64,000 nucleotides of DNA from an uncultured Alphaproteobacteria bacterium (GCA_946481075.1 CAMLMC010000002.1:1-64000), one strand, 5' to 3'. Shown: positions 31,150 to 41,598, counted from the stretch's first letter. The notes: a model not told the origin generated them from the letters alone. Numbers and translations are program-made.

Positions 31150-33654
31150 TTATCGCTGCCCGACCAGAACTTCGCGTTTGCCGACATGGTTGGCTTTTCC
31201 GACGACGCCCTGTTTTTCCATTTCCTCGATAATCCGCGCGGCGCGGTTGTAGCCGATCTGAAGGTGGCGCTGGATAAAGCTAGTCGAGGCTTTTTGCTCG
31301 CGAGCGACGAGCGCGACCGCTTCGTCGTACAGCTCGTCGCAGGCTTCTCCGCCGCCGCCTTCTTCACCCTCACCTTCGAATCCGCCTTCGGTGATATCTT
31401 CGATATAGGATGGCTCGGCCTGACTTTTCAGGAAATTGACGACGTTTTCGACATCGGCATCCGATGCGAACGGGCCATGGACACGGGTGATCTTGCCGCC
31501 CGGCGCCATATAAAGCATGTCCCCCTGGCCAAGCAATTGTTCCGCGCCGCCTTCGCCCAGAATGGTGCGCGAATCGATCTTGCTTGTGACCGCAAAGGAA
31601 ATACGGGTCGGGAAGTTGGCCTTGATCACGCCGGTGATAACGTCGACGGACGGGCGCTGCGTCGCCATGATCAAATGGATGCCAGCGGCGCGGGCCATCT
31701 GCGCAAGCCTTTGAATCGCGCTTTCAACGTCCTTACCGGCAACCAGCATCAAATCCGCGAATTCATCGACGATGACGACGATGTATGGCAGGTCGGTGAG
31801 GTCGAGCGGTTGTTCCTCATAAACTGGCTTGCCTGTTTCTGGATCAAATCCTGTCTGCACTTTGCGCATCAGGACTTCGCCTTTTTTGCGCGCTTCGGCG
31901 ACGCGGGCGTTATAGCCGTCGATGTTGCGCACGCCGAGTTTGGACATCGCGCGGTAGCGGTCTTCCATTTCATTGACCGTCCATTTGAGCGCGACAATCG
32001 CCTTGCCGGGTTCGGTAACGACGGGGGAGAGAAGATGCGGAATATCGTCATAGACGGAGAGTTCGAGCATCTTCGGGTCGATCATGATGAACCGGCACTT
32101 CTCCGGCGGCAGGCGGTAAAGCAGCGAGAGGATCATCGTGTTTACGGCAACCGATTTACCGGACCCCGTGGTTCCCGCCACCAGCAAGTGCGGCATGCGG
32201 GCAAGATCCGCGATGATCGGCGCGCCACCGATATCCTTGCCGAGGATGAGCGGCAATTTTGCGGTCGTCTTCTCATAGTCGCGGGTTGCAATCATTTCGC
32301 GCAGGAACACCGTTTCGCGTTTCTTGTTCGGCAGTTCGATGCCGATGACATTGCGGCCCGGCACAACGGCGGCGCGCACGGAAATCGCGGACATGGACCG
32401 CGCGATATCATCGGACAGGCCGATCACGCGGGATGTCTTGGTCCCCGGCGCGGGTTCCAGTTCATACAGCGTGACAACAGGGCCCGGGTGGATATTGGTG
32501 ATTTCGCCTTTGACGTTGAAATCCTCAAGGACGTTTTGCAGCAATTCCGCGTTCATCTTGAGGACTTTTTCATCGACTTTCAGGGCAGCATTTTCGTCAT
32601 CGATTTCCTGCAACAAATCCATGCCGGGCAGTTCCCATTCCCCGCCATCGAACAACTGGAATTTCTTTTGCTTGGCGCTACCCTTGATTTTTTCGGCCTG
32701 TTTGGATTTTACGACGCGAATACGGGATGGGCGGGAATCTTCTTCCTCCTCATCATCCTCTTCTTCATATTCCTCGTCTTCCTCGTACTCTTCCTCTTCT
32801 TCGCCTTCCTCGTATTCTTCCTCTTCCTCCTCCTCCTCGCCCTCTTCGTATTCTTCTTCCCCCTCTTCTTCCTCATCGTCTTCGGATTCGAGCAGGATTT
32901 CCTCATCGTCATCACGCGGACGGGCAGGCATCATCCAGCGGCGTTTGGGTTTTTCCTCGGCAATAAAATCATCATCGGTGTGGTGGCGGACCCATCCGAT
33001 AAACGCCGCCCCCGCATCATAAATAGCGTAGGCGGCGGCCATGATCAGGCTGAACACCAGCATGCAAACCCACTGCACTTCGGCCCAGCCAATCGCGAAG
33101 GCGACACACAAAAAGACAGAACCCAGAATGGTATAAAATGCTGCAGCAAGGGCGAATCCGTTGCCTATTACATCCGCGCTGGTTTGGTAGATTTTTAAAC
33201 CGCCGACACCGCCCAGATGTTCCTGGGGCAACCAGCCATCCGATGGCAGGTGTGCAAAGGCCGCGGCAAAACATACGGCGGAAAAAACACTCGCAGCGAA
33301 CCGCAGCCAGAAGGGCGCAAGGGATTGCCGCCGCAGCATGGACCACCCCCACCAAACGCCGCATAGGCCAAACACCAATCCGCCAAGACCGATAGTTTGC
33401 AGGAGAAGATCTGCCGTGCTGGCGCCATCGCTACCCATCCAGTTGCGAACCGGATTGTTCGTTGCCGTACCAAAGGCAGAAGGGTCCGCCTGATTGTAAG
33501 AGGCAATCGCCAGCAAGATGAAAAGACCGCCTAAAAGAAAGACGAGGCCCGTCGCATCAATGATCCGGCGGGCGATGAAGGCCTGCACGGGATCCGGGAA
33601 GATGCGCGCGAAACGGCTTTTCGGGGTGCGTTTGACTTTGTACTTGCTGGCCAT
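31150..33654 (-). CDS. ftsK: DNA translocase FtsK with a long acidic linker
   Basis: FtsK pumps DNA toward dif at the septum. The 834-residue protein has four N-terminal membrane helices (residues about 30-225) and a very acidic low-complexity linker (about 255-320, almost only Glu, Asp, Tyr and Gly). The motor domain follows, with Walker [16 protein letters not shown], Walker [21 protein letters not shown] and [20 protein letters not shown]. The C-terminal gamma winged helix ([20 protein letters not shown]) reads KOPS sites. The antisense frame 31066-33198 is a shadow. Confidence 0.97.
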   Translation of the reverse strand: MASKYKVKRTPKSRFARIFPDPVQAFIARRIIDATGLVFLLGGLFILLAIASYNQADPSAFGTATNNPVRNWMGSDGASTADLLLQTIGLGGLVFGLCGVWWGWSMLRRQSLAPFWLRFAASVFSAVCFAAAFAHLPSDGWLPQEHLGGVGGLKIYQTSADVIGNGFALAAAFYTILGSVFLCVAFAIGWAEVQWVCMLVFSLIMAAAYAIYDAGAAFIGWVRHHTDDDFIAEEKPKRRWMMPARPRDDDEEILLESEDDEEEEGEEEYEEGEEEEEEEEYEEGEEEEEYEEDEEYEEEDDEEEEDSRPSRIRVVKSKQAEKIKGSAKQKKFQLFDGGEWELPGMDLLQEIDDENAALKVDEKVLKMNAELLQNVLEDFNVKGEITNIHPGPVVTLYELEPAPGTKTSRVIGLSDDIARSMSAISVRAAVVPGRNVIGIELPNKKRETVFLREMIATRDYEKTTAKLPLILGKDIGGAPIIADLARMPHLLVAGTTGSGKSVAVNTMILSLLYRLPPEKCRFIMIDPKMLELSVYDDIPHLLSPVVTEPGKAIVALKWTVNEMEDRYRAMSKLGVRNIDGYNARVAEARKKGEVLMRKVQTGFDPETGKPVYEEQPLDLTDLPYIVVIVDEFADLMLVAGKDVESAIQRLAQMARAAGIHLIMATQRPSVDVITGVIKANFPTRISFAVTSKIDSRTILGEGGAEQLLGQGDMLYMAPGGKITRVHGPFASDADVENVVNFLKSQAEPSYIEDITEGGFEGEGEEGGGGEACDELYDEAVALVAREQKASTSFIQRHLQIGYNRAARIIEEMEKQGVVGKANHVGKREVLVGQR

Positions 33655-33879
33655 GAATTCTACTCTGCAATCGAATGGTCAAGGGGGGTGCCGGAAATGG
33701 CGGGGGCGTGAATCACAGCGGATATTGTACTGTTCGCGGCGCCAAATCTCAAGGAAACAAGCCATAATCCGGCATTTGTGTATTTATGCCTGCATTAAGC
33801 TTTAATTAACGATTCTGGCGATAGTGTTAAGGGGAAGGCGAATCGTCCTTTCAAGATCATTCAGATACAGGATGGCACC

Positions 33880-34203
33880 ATGATGCAGGCAAATGCGGCC
33901 CCGATCGAATATACGGTTTATACGTTTGATTTGCCATCTTCCGCACGGCCCAAAGGTGATGTCCCGTGGAGACGGCATTTCAGCAGCCCCGACCGCGATC
34001 AGGCCCTGATGGAGGCCCAAAGATTGCTGCACACACGCCGCTTTGATCGCATTGAAATCAAACAGAAATTCTTTGATCCCAAGGCCGGGCGGATTGTCGA
34101 CCGCCCTTACCGCACCTTGGGCAAAAACGGCGGGGGATGGGGCTGGCTGTTTGCGAATTTATGGCGGAATTCTGCGGACTCCGGTGTCTTTATCGACCGG
34201 TAA
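33880..34203 (+). CDS. Small hypothetical protein
   Basis: The 107-residue basic protein (EYTVYTFDLPSSARPKGDVP, FDRIEIKQKFFDPKAGRIVD, GWGWLFANLWR) has no signal peptide. It resembles conserved alphaproteobacterial hypotheticals in size and style, but I recognise no domain. ACAGGA precedes the first of two ATGs (33880, 33883). It is convergent with the small gene at 34211. Confidence 0.6.
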   Translation: MMQANAAPIEYTVYTFDLPSSARPKGDVPWRRHFSSPDRDQALMEAQRLLHTRRFDRIEIKQKFFDPKAGRIVDRPYRTLGKNGGGWGWLFANLWRNSADSGVFIDR

Positions 34204-34210
34204 TCTTAGA

Positions 34211-34387
34211 TTATTTTTCCTCGATCACGCCTGTTGGCTCCGTCTCAACAAGGTCTGCGACTTGTTCGAAGACGACGGCGTTTTCATCCATCTGGATTTT
34301 CAGGGGCGGGTTCTGGTCGCCGATCGTGCGGAAGAAGACAGCGGCATCGCGAAGTAGTTTTGCAGCGAGCTGGGCGTGGGACGGCAT
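34211..34387 (-). CDS. Very small hypothetical protein
   Basis: The 58-residue acidic protein from the ATG at 34387 (MPSHAQLAAKLLRDAAVFFR ... VFEQVADLVETEPTGVIEEK) has AGGAAGGA upstream. It is predicted mostly helical and soluble. The sequence looks like conserved alphaproteobacterial short proteins, but I cannot name the family. Confidence 0.55.
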   Translation of the reverse strand: MPSHAQLAAKLLRDAAVFFRTIGDQNPPLKIQMDENAVVFEQVADLVETEPTGVIEEK

Positions 34388-34456
34388 GGGCAATTTCCTT
34401 CCTGATCTAAAAACCGGTTTTCAGTTTATCACGCAAAATTATTACAATTCAAAGAT

Positions 34457-35311
34457 TTATTTCCGGCGGAACGGATGGGTCTCATAGGTGCCGAAAACCG
34501 TGACTTCCTTTACGAAGAACCGCAATTCTTCCATCGCAAGTTGCAGCGAGCGTGATTCCGGATGGCCGATCACTTCGGCATAAAATTCCGCGGTTGCGAA
34601 TTGTGGGCTGATATAGGATTCCAGCTTGATCATGTTGATCCCGTTGGTCGCAAACCCGCCAAGGGCCTTGTAAAGCGCCGCCGGAATGTTGCGCACCTCG
34701 AAATGGAAGCTTGTGATAAACAGCTTGGCTTCGTCATAGGCTGGAATATGCGGTGTTTTCGACAACACCACAAAGCGGGTTGTGTTGTGATCCGCGTCCT
34801 GCACATCGCCGCGAAGAACCTCCAGACCGTAAATTTCGGCGGCGAGCTTTGAGGCGATCGCACCGTGTTCCTTTTCATTTTTGCGCGAAATTTCTTCCGC
34901 CGCGCCCGCAGTGTCGGCATGGACATGCGGGGTAAGGCCGAGTTCCTTGATCACCTTCCGGCACTGGGGCAAGGCATGGATGTGGGAATGGACATGTTTC
35001 AAATCTTCGACTTTTGCGCCTTTTACGCCCAGAAGCGCATGGTCAATTTTCAGGAAATGTTCGCCGATAATTGTCAGGCCGCTGCCCGGTATGAGGCGGT
35101 GAACGTCGGCGACGCGGCCCGCCAGCGTGTTGTCGATCGGAATCATGGCAAGATCGGTTGCGCCCGATTGTACCGCGGCGAAGGCATCCTCGAAGGTGTT
35201 GCAAGGGACGGTTTCCAGATCGGGAAAGGCTTCACGGCAGGCGAGGTCGGAATAGGCGCCACGTGCGCCCTGAAATGAAATTTTCTTATAGTTTTCTTTG
35301 TTTTGACTCAT
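34457..35311 (-). CDS. pheA: Prephenate dehydratase
   Basis: The enzyme makes phenylpyruvate from prephenate. The 284-residue stand-alone protein has SFQGARGAYSDLACREAFPD, DLAMIPIDNTLAGRVADVHR, the TRF motif in HNTTRFVVLS and a C-terminal ACT domain (ITSFHFEVRNIPAALYKALG, MIKLESYIS) for phenylalanine feedback. There is no chorismate mutase domain, as usual for alphaproteobacteria. AGGGCGG precedes the ATG. Confidence 0.95.
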   Translation of the reverse strand: MSQNKENYKKISFQGARGAYSDLACREAFPDLETVPCNTFEDAFAAVQSGATDLAMIPIDNTLAGRVADVHRLIPGSGLTIIGEHFLKIDHALLGVKGAKVEDLKHVHSHIHALPQCRKVIKELGLTPHVHADTAGAAEEISRKNEKEHGAIASKLAAEIYGLEVLRGDVQDADHNTTRFVVLSKTPHIPAYDEAKLFITSFHFEVRNIPAALYKALGGFATNGINMIKLESYISPQFATAEFYAEVIGHPESRSLQLAMEELRFFVKEVTVFGTYETHPFRRK

Positions 35312-35453
35312 AACCGCCCTTGATTTTTCAGATGCGCAAATTTACACCATATCCGTGGTTTCTCCCCCTTGGCGGGGGACAGCCTCTGGTATAGGCTTAA
35401 ACGCCTGATTTACGCAAGGTTTCAAATCCTTAAAACGACAAAGGGGTCCTCTT

Positions 35454-36107
35454 ATGGGCGGTATGGAATTCAACAAAATTTTTGCGGCCATTCTGGTGGC
35501 GGGTATCGTTGCCGGGTTGGGCGGGTTTGTGTCCAAAGTGCTGGTGCACCCGAAAACACCGCAGGAATTCGCCTATAATGTCGAGGAAATGGAAGGTTCC
35601 GCAGGTGGTGGGGCAGCGAAGGTGGCCATGGCCGAACCGGTGCTGGCGATGATTGCCGGCGCGGATGCGGCGCGCGGGGAGAAAGTGGCGAAGGCCTGCG
35701 CGGCGTGCCACACCTTTACCAAGGGCGGCGCGAATGGCGTTGGTCCCAATCTTTACAATGTCATCGGTGGTCCGAAAGACCATGTTGCGGGCTTTGCCTA
35801 TTCAGGCGCTCTGCTGGAACATGGGGGAAGCACATGGACTTATGCCGAAATGAACAAATTCCTCTGGAAGCCCAAGGTTTACGCACCGGGCACGAAGATG
35901 AGCTTTATCGGCCTGAAAAAGCCGGAAGACCGCGCGGCCGTGATCGCCTATCTTCGTACGCTTTCCGATTCACCGAAGCCAATGCCGTCCGATGCCGAAA
36001 TCGCGGCGGAAGCCGCCGAACTGGCCCCGCCTGAAGCAGAGGCGCCGGTCGAAGCTTCTGCCGAAGCGCCAGCCGATGCCAAGGCGGCGGAACCCGCCGC
36101 GCAATAA
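35454..36107 (+). CDS. Membrane-anchored cytochrome c
   Basis: The 217-residue protein has an uncleaved-type N-terminal membrane segment (FAAILVAGIVAGLGGFVSK), a class I cytochrome c domain with heme motif KACAACHTF and axial Met in PGTKMSFIGLKK, and an Ala/Glu/Pro-rich tail (about residues 178-217). It resembles CycM-type cytochromes that link the bc1 complex to terminal oxidases. AAGGGG precedes the ATG. The charged low-complexity tail is longer than usual. Confidence 0.92.
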   Translation: MGGMEFNKIFAAILVAGIVAGLGGFVSKVLVHPKTPQEFAYNVEEMEGSAGGGAAKVAMAEPVLAMIAGADAARGEKVAKACAACHTFTKGGANGVGPNLYNVIGGPKDHVAGFAYSGALLEHGGSTWTYAEMNKFLWKPKVYAPGTKMSFIGLKKPEDRAAVIAYLRTLSDSPKPMPSDAEIAAEAAELAPPEAEAPVEASAEAPADAKAAEPAAQ

Positions 36108-36123
36108 GCGGGCGCCTGATAAT

Positions 36124-36152
36124 AAAAAACCTCCCGCACGGGAGGTTTTTTT
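36124..36152. terminator. Bidirectional terminator between cytochrome c and holC
   Basis: Perfect inverted repeat AACCTCCCG / CGGGAGGTT with a 2-nt loop, flanked by A-run and T-run, so it can serve both convergent genes. Confidence 0.88.
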
Positions 36153-36603
36153 ATGCCTTTTGCTCCCAACCGCCGGATTCGGTTTGTTGCCAATAGGTGA
36201 CCGTATGTCCTGCCTCTTTATAGGCTTTCCAGCGGGTGCGGGCATCTTGGACCGCGCCATCATCCTGCCCATCCAGAAAATCACAGCATAAAGAAAATTC
36301 GGCGATATTTTCGGGGACGGTTTGCTGATAACACAGCACCAAAACGTCTGCATCGTTCGGATTTTCACTGGCGCTGGTCAAAAATACCGGCTGCTTGTCC
36401 GCATGGCCATCCGATTTTGAGCCGTGCGGCAGGAAACCGTTCGGATCGTACGTCCATAAAGCTTCGTTGTAATATCTGACCTGCTTTTCATCGGCAAAGC
36501 GTACAACCGCCTTGCGGGATGTCGACAATACCTTGCCCAAAATGGCGGGCAATGCCCGCTCCAGAGGTTGTGTTTGCAGATGATAAAATCTAATTTCTGT
36601 CAT
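36151..36603 (-). CDS. holC: DNA polymerase III chi subunit
   Basis: Chi links the clamp loader to SSB. The 150-residue protein has the family start TEIRFYHLQTQPLERALPAI, VLSTSRKAVVRFADEKQ, LWTYDPNGFLPHGSKSDGHA and QPVFLTSASENPNDADVLVL. It follows pepA on the same strand 24 nt downstream, the standard pepA-holC pair. Confidence 0.93.
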   Translation of the reverse strand: MTEIRFYHLQTQPLERALPAILGKVLSTSRKAVVRFADEKQVRYYNEALWTYDPNGFLPHGSKSDGHADKQPVFLTSASENPNDADVLVLCYQQTVPENIAEFSLCCDFLDGQDDGAVQDARTRWKAYKEAGHTVTYWQQTESGGWEQKA

Positions 36604-36627
36604 ATCTATATACGGGGACGGTTTATC

Positions 36628-38145
36628 TTATGCCGCCTTGTGGTTCTTGACCAGATCATAGAGCAGGCGAACGCCGTAGCCAGTGCCGCCCTTGGGCGTT
36701 GTCGGTTTATCGGACTTCCACCATGCCGTACCGGCGATATCGATATGGGCCCACTTCACGCCGTCCTGTACGAAATGTTCCAAAAAGCCCGCCGCAGAGC
36801 AGGCACCGCCGTACCGTCCGATATTGCCCAGATTTTGCAAATCGGCAGGCGTACCTTTCATTTCGTTGCGGTACGCTTCATCGAGCGGCATGCGCCAGAT
36901 TTTCTCGCCGACCGATTTGGCGGCCTTGCTAAGGTCATTCCACAATTCGTCATCATTGGCGAAAACACCCGCATATTCGTAACCGAGCGCAACCATAATC
37001 GCGCCGGTGAGGGTGGCGAGATCAACCATCACGGACGGCTTATAGGTGTTCTGGACGTAGGTCATGGCATCGCACAGGACGAGGCGGCCTTCGGCGTCCG
37101 TGTTCAAAACCTCGATGGTCTTTCCCGCCATCGACGTAATAATATCGCCGGGGCGGTAGGAGCGGTCGGATGGCATGTTTTCGGCAAGGCCCACAATGCC
37201 GATCACATCGGCCTTGACCTTGTTCGCGGCGAGGGCCTTGATCGCGCCTACAACAGCCGCGGACCCGCCCATATCCATCTTCATTTCTTCCATGCCGGCG
37301 GCGGGTTTGATCGAAATACCGCCGGTATCGAACGTCACGCCCTTGCCGACAAGGGCGATCGGGCCTTTGGATTTCTTGGATTTTGCAGTCGCGCTGCCCG
37401 TTCCGTTCCAGCGCATGATCACCACGCGCGGCGGGCGGATGGAGCCCATGCCAACGGCGAGATGAGCACCAAACCCAAGCTTTTGCATTTTCTTTTCATC
37501 GAAAATTTCGACCTGTACGCCAAGCGGTTTGAGTTCCTTGGAAATACGGTCGGCATAGCTTTCGGGGTAGAGGACGTTCGCCGGTTCGTTGACGAGATTG
37601 CGTGCAAGGAAGACGCCTTCCGATACGGCCTTGTATTCATCGTATAATTTTGCCGTCCCCGCTGCATTTGTCACAATCGAAACGGCCAGATCTGCGGATT
37701 TGGTTTTGTCTTTTTTGTCCGCCGCCTTCGTTTTGTATTTATCGAACACATAATTTCGAAGGGTTAGCCCCCCCGCAAAAGCGGCGGCATAGGCCGGATT
37801 ATCCTGATCAATCAAAACTTCGGCCTTTTTGGCGGCAATCGATTTCAGGGCGGCGAGGGATTTGCCACCCATGGTTTCGAAGGCGAGGTGATCGAGTTTT
37901 TTCTCCTCCCCCGTCCCCACAATAAGTGCCTGCGTATATCCGCTTCCCTTGGGCAGGAATACGGCCAACGTTTCCCCGGTTTTCCCGGAGAAGGATTCGC
38001 GGGCCGTAATCGCCCCCGAAAGCAAGCCGCCTGTTTCCTTATCGAGTTTTGCGCCGGAGGCGAGCAATTTGCCCTTGGAATCGGCGAAAAGAATGACCGT
38101 ATCGGCCTTGGAGGATTTTTTGGAAAACTGGACGGTAAAGCTCAT
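36628..38145 (-). CDS. pepA: Leucyl (cytosol) aminopeptidase
   Basis: The 505-residue M17 metallopeptidase removes N-terminal residues from peptides. It has the metal- and substrate-binding GKGVTFDTGGISIKPAAGME, KMDMGGSAAVVGA, VLNTDAEGRLVLCDAM and ATLTGAIMVALG. The N-terminal 160 residues are the less conserved macro-like domain. It is divergent from lptF and followed by holC, the common arrangement in proteobacteria. Confidence 0.97.
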   Translation of the reverse strand: MSFTVQFSKKSSKADTVILFADSKGKLLASGAKLDKETGGLLSGAITARESFSGKTGETLAVFLPKGSGYTQALIVGTGEEKKLDHLAFETMGGKSLAALKSIAAKKAEVLIDQDNPAYAAAFAGGLTLRNYVFDKYKTKAADKKDKTKSADLAVSIVTNAAGTAKLYDEYKAVSEGVFLARNLVNEPANVLYPESYADRISKELKPLGVQVEIFDEKKMQKLGFGAHLAVGMGSIRPPRVVIMRWNGTGSATAKSKKSKGPIALVGKGVTFDTGGISIKPAAGMEEMKMDMGGSAAVVGAIKALAANKVKADVIGIVGLAENMPSDRSYRPGDIITSMAGKTIEVLNTDAEGRLVLCDAMTYVQNTYKPSVMVDLATLTGAIMVALGYEYAGVFANDDELWNDLSKAAKSVGEKIWRMPLDEAYRNEMKGTPADLQNLGNIGRYGGACSAAGFLEHFVQDGVKWAHIDIAGTAWWKSDKPTTPKGGTGYGVRLLYDLVKNHKAA

Positions 38146-38262
38146 GATCTGTCTTGATTGCTAAAAATGGTGGCGCCGGATGGACGAAGCCGCCCGATGC
38201 GGCTATACCATGATCATAGTTGTTTTTGGCCCCAAAGCTAGGGGCGTTGTGCGTGAGTTGGA

Positions 38263-39399
38263 ATGGTTTTTGACCGCTATCTTCTGAGAAACCTGTTTTG
38301 GGCGACGTTGTTTACAACGTTGTCGCTGGCGATGGTTATCATGCTGACCCAATCCCTGCGTTTTCTGGAACTGATCATCAATTCCGGGGCTTCGAGCTTT
38401 TCATTCTTCACTCTCACTTTTCTCGCCATGCCGCGGTTTTTCGAGGTGATCCTGCCGATCGCCCTGATGATATCGACTGTTTTTATCTATAACCGGATGA
38501 GCGCGGATTCCGAAGTCGTGGTTATGAAGGCCGCGGGCTTTTCGCCGCTGCGTCTGGCGCGCCCCGCCATTACGCTTGCCGTTCTGACAACGATGGTAGT
38601 TTTTATCGTGGCATCGTGGTTCGCGCCCATGGCCCTGTCGAAAATGCAGACGATGCGGGTCACCATCAAGGCGCAATATTCGACCCTGTTGTTGCGCGAG
38701 GGGATCTTCAACACGATTGGCAACGACATTACGGTTTTTATCCGTGAACGCAGCAGCGATGGCGAGCTCGAAGGTTTGATGATTCACGACACGCGCAACA
38801 AGAATGGCTATCCGGTAACCATTCTGGCCAAACGCGGTGTTATGGTGAGCGACCGCAGCAGCCAGCAGGTTTTGGTTTATGACGGGTCGCGCCAGGAATA
38901 CAATCCGGAAACGGGCAGTCTTTCACGTCTTGATTTCGAACGTTATTCAATCGACCTTCCTGAATCCGGGCCTGTGCGCCAGCGTTACCGCGAACCGGAC
39001 GAACGCACGCTTGGCGAGTTGCTAAACCCGGATGAGACGATCCGCGCCAAACCGGATCTTGTCCATGATTTCCGCATAGAGGCGCATCGGCGTTTCGTCA
39101 GCCCGTTTCTGGCTATAAGTTTTACGCTGGTGGCACTTTGCTGCATGCTGCTGGGCCCGTCCGACAGGCGCGGCCTGTCAAAGCGGATTCTTCTTGCTGC
39201 GGGCCTGATCATCGTTCTTCAGGGGCTCTATCTGATTGCCTATAACCTCGCCAAAACCAATTTCGCGGGTTTGATCCTTATGTATGCTGTGGCGTTTTTG
39301 CCTCTGTTCTTTGCGGCGGCATTGCTCAGTCCGAAAGGCGAGGGATTTAAAATTATGCTGCGCAATTTGATGCGGCCTTCAAATGTGGGGCAATCATGA
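38263..39399 (+). CDS. lptF: LPS export permease LptF
   Basis: LptF and LptG form the membrane part of LptB2FG. The 378-residue protein has the YjgP/YjgQ layout: three membrane helices in the first 110 residues, a periplasmic jellyroll (about 115-270; FIRERSSDGELEGLMIHDTR) and three C-terminal helices. VMKAAGFSPLRLARPA is the coupling-helix region that contacts LptB. It overlaps lptG by 4 nt (ATGA). Confidence 0.95.
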   Translation: MVFDRYLLRNLFWATLFTTLSLAMVIMLTQSLRFLELIINSGASSFSFFTLTFLAMPRFFEVILPIALMISTVFIYNRMSADSEVVVMKAAGFSPLRLARPAITLAVLTTMVVFIVASWFAPMALSKMQTMRVTIKAQYSTLLLREGIFNTIGNDITVFIRERSSDGELEGLMIHDTRNKNGYPVTILAKRGVMVSDRSSQQVLVYDGSRQEYNPETGSLSRLDFERYSIDLPESGPVRQRYREPDERTLGELLNPDETIRAKPDLVHDFRIEAHRRFVSPFLAISFTLVALCCMLLGPSDRRGLSKRILLAAGLIIVLQGLYLIAYNLAKTNFAGLILMYAVAFLPLFFAAALLSPKGEGFKIMLRNLMRPSNVGQS

Positions 39400-40496
39400 A
39401 GAACTTTTTGCCCCCGACATTGACCGCTTATCTGGGCCGCGTATATGCGCTGTCGCTGCTCGGGCTTTTGGGCATCCTGCTCGCCATCGTCTATCTGTTT
39501 GAAACTGTCGAATTGTTGCGCCGTGCAGCGAAGTTCGATGATGTGCCCTTATCGTCCGTCCTGCAAATGGGGCTTTTGAAATTGCCGGAAACAGGCCAGA
39601 TCATCTTGCCTTTTGCCGTTCTGTTCAGCGCCCTTTATACCTTCTGGATTTTGGCGCGGCGCCATGAGCTGGTGATCGTGCGGGCCGCCGGATTATCGGT
39701 GTGGCAGTTTCTGGGGCCCATCATCGGCGTGGCGATGCTGGCCGGTATCATTCACATGACGATTATCAATCCCATCGGAGCGATGATGATTTCACGCTTC
39801 GAAGCCCTTGAAACCCGCTATCTGAACAAGGAAGAAAAAACGGTTTCGATCAGCGAGCAGGGGCTTTGGCTGCGTCAGGCGACCACGGACGGCCACGTGA
39901 TTCTGCGTGCAAGCAGGGTAAATCTGCCCGAATGGGAGCTGAGCGATGTGATGGTTCTGTTTTTCGATGCGGGCGAAGGTTTCATGCGTCGCCTCGATTC
40001 TGAAAGCGCCGTGCTTGAACCGGGCGAATGGACTTTCCGTAACGCCACCCTGAACAATAACGGCCGTGCCCCGCAAATGGTTACGTACGAAAAGCTCCCG
40101 ACCGATCTGACTGTCGGGGAGATTGAAGAAAGTTTCTCCACGCCTGAGGAAACGCCGTTCTGGGCCCTGCCGTCCTATATACGCACGATGGAGGCGACAG
40201 GGTTTGATTCGCGCAAGCTCAAGATCCATTTCCATACGCTTCTGGCGCAGCCATTGCTGTTTGCCGCGATGGTCGTTCTGGCAGCCACGGTTTCCCTTAA
40301 AGTTGCGCGGTTCCAGCAAACATCGGTTATGATCGGCGCTGGAGTCGTGTTTGGCTTTGTTATGTTCTTTGCAAGTTCGTTCCTGAAAGCACTTGGCGCA
40401 TCTGACCAGATACCCGTCCTGCTCGCCGCATGGTTTCCACCTATCATCGCCCTTAGTCTTGGGGCTAGTGTCATAATGACAACAGAGGACGGATAA
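39396..40496 (+). CDS. lptG: LPS export permease LptG
   Basis: The 366-residue partner of LptF has the same 3+3 helix layout with a central periplasmic domain. It contains VIVRAAGLSVWQFLGP (coupling helix), ISEQGLWLRQATTDGHVILR and KIHFHTLLAQPLLFAAMVVL. Its start is coupled to the lptF stop. The related LptA, B and C genes lie at 22.5-24.9 kb, so the Lpt machinery is encoded at two loci here. Confidence 0.95.
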   Translation: MKNFLPPTLTAYLGRVYALSLLGLLGILLAIVYLFETVELLRRAAKFDDVPLSSVLQMGLLKLPETGQIILPFAVLFSALYTFWILARRHELVIVRAAGLSVWQFLGPIIGVAMLAGIIHMTIINPIGAMMISRFEALETRYLNKEEKTVSISEQGLWLRQATTDGHVILRASRVNLPEWELSDVMVLFFDAGEGFMRRLDSESAVLEPGEWTFRNATLNNNGRAPQMVTYEKLPTDLTVGEIEESFSTPEETPFWALPSYIRTMEATGFDSRKLKIHFHTLLAQPLLFAAMVVLAATVSLKVARFQQTSVMIGAGVVFGFVMFFASSFLKALGASDQIPVLLAAWFPPIIALSLGASVIMTTEDG

Positions 40497-40697
40497 TTTA
40501 CAGGGGACAGACGGTTCCCGGTTGATTTTGCAATTGACGCGTGTATGTTCCACGTAATCTAATGATAGAGCTGGAGAAAATCCGTGCGCGTCATTTTCCG
40601 GAATAAAGAATCCTGACCAGAACCGGTTAAGGGCTTGTAAACCAAGATTTGATAGTTTCGTATTGAATAAAAGTTATTTGTCAGTGGGATAGAGAGC

Positions 40698-41468
40698 ATG
40701 ACCTACAAAAAAATACTAACGATGGCGGCGGTGGCCTGTTTGTCCGTAACGGCGGCGGGATGTTCGACGACCGGTGGTCCGAATGAAGCGGCCTATGTCG
40801 GTAACGAACAAATCCATGATCCGTTGGAAGGCCTGAACCGTGGCACCTTCGCGGTCAACGAAGCCATCGACAAGGCCGTGCTTGAGCCTGTTGCCCGAGG
40901 CTATCGCTATGTTACGCCGAAGCCTGTTCGCAATAGCATCCGTAATTTTCTGCGCAACCTGAAACAACCTATCGTCATGGGCAACGAATTGCTCCAAGGC
41001 GACCTTGAAGGCTTCGCCAATGCATCGGGCCGTCTGTTTATCAACACGCTGCTCGGCGTCGGCGGTATCTTCGATGTGGCCGACATGGGCGGCATTCCTT
41101 ACGAGCCGGAAGATTTCGGCCAGACGCTTGCCGTCTGGGGCGTAGGCAATGGTCCATATGTGGTCTTGCCGATCATGGGCCCGTCTACGGCACGTGATGC
41201 GACAGGTATGCTTGTCGATTCATTTGCTGATCCGGTCCGTATCTATCTTTTTGCGCATGATCAGGAATGGCTGCATTACACCCGCGTTGCCGTGGGTGCG
41301 ATCGATCAGCGCGAAGAATTGCTGGATATCATCGACGACCTGCGTGCCAACTCGTTCGATTATTATGCTGCTATCCGCAGCGCGTATTACCAGCGCCGTC
41401 AGGCCCTCGTGAACGATATGAACCCTGAATCGGCTTCGGTGCCGGAGATTCCTGATTACGGGAACTAA
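40698..41468 (+). CDS. mlaA: Phospholipid-transport lipoprotein MlaA (VacJ)
   Basis: MlaA removes misplaced phospholipids from the outer membrane's outer leaflet. The 256-residue protein has lipobox TAAGC (ACLSVTAAGCSTTGG), DPLEGLNRGTFAVNEAIDKA, NFLRNLKQPIVMGNELLQGD, LGVGGIFDVADMGGI and YVVLPIMGPSTARDATGMLV, all VacJ hallmarks. A terminator separates it from mlaC. Confidence 0.96.
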   Translation: MTYKKILTMAAVACLSVTAAGCSTTGGPNEAAYVGNEQIHDPLEGLNRGTFAVNEAIDKAVLEPVARGYRYVTPKPVRNSIRNFLRNLKQPIVMGNELLQGDLEGFANASGRLFINTLLGVGGIFDVADMGGIPYEPEDFGQTLAVWGVGNGPYVVLPIMGPSTARDATGMLVDSFADPVRIYLFAHDQEWLHYTRVAVGAIDQREELLDIIDDLRANSFDYYAAIRSAYYQRRQALVNDMNPESASVPEIPDYGN

Positions 41469-41512
41469 GGCTGCTGGCGCCTCGTTTGTTACGAGGCACC
41501 GAATTGATTGCA

Positions 41513-41551
41513 AAAAGGGCCTGATGGTGTATGACTCCTGCAGGCCCTTTT
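41513..41551 (+). terminator. Terminator-like hairpin after mlaA
   Basis: AAAAGGGCCTG (41513-41523) pairs perfectly with CAGGCCCTTTT (41541-41551) across a 17-nt loop. It lies 40 nt after the mlaA stop and before mlaC. The T-tract is short, so it may be partial. Confidence 0.6.
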
Positions 41552-41598
41552 GATATGTGATAAACGAAGGATATATTTAAGAAGGACGTATAAAGGAT

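Noticed and set aside
32700..32915. Glu-rich repeat region considered as a tandem repeat or CRISPR-like array
   Set aside because: It is coding low complexity (GAA/GAG runs) inside ftsK with no regular repeat-spacer pattern. No CRISPR array was found in the window.
31066..33198. 710-residue open frame antisense to ftsK
   Set aside because: It mirrors ftsK, which has all motifs of the family. Its sequence is rich in Phe, Leu and Val with a reading produced by the acidic linker in reverse, and it lacks a plausible domain.
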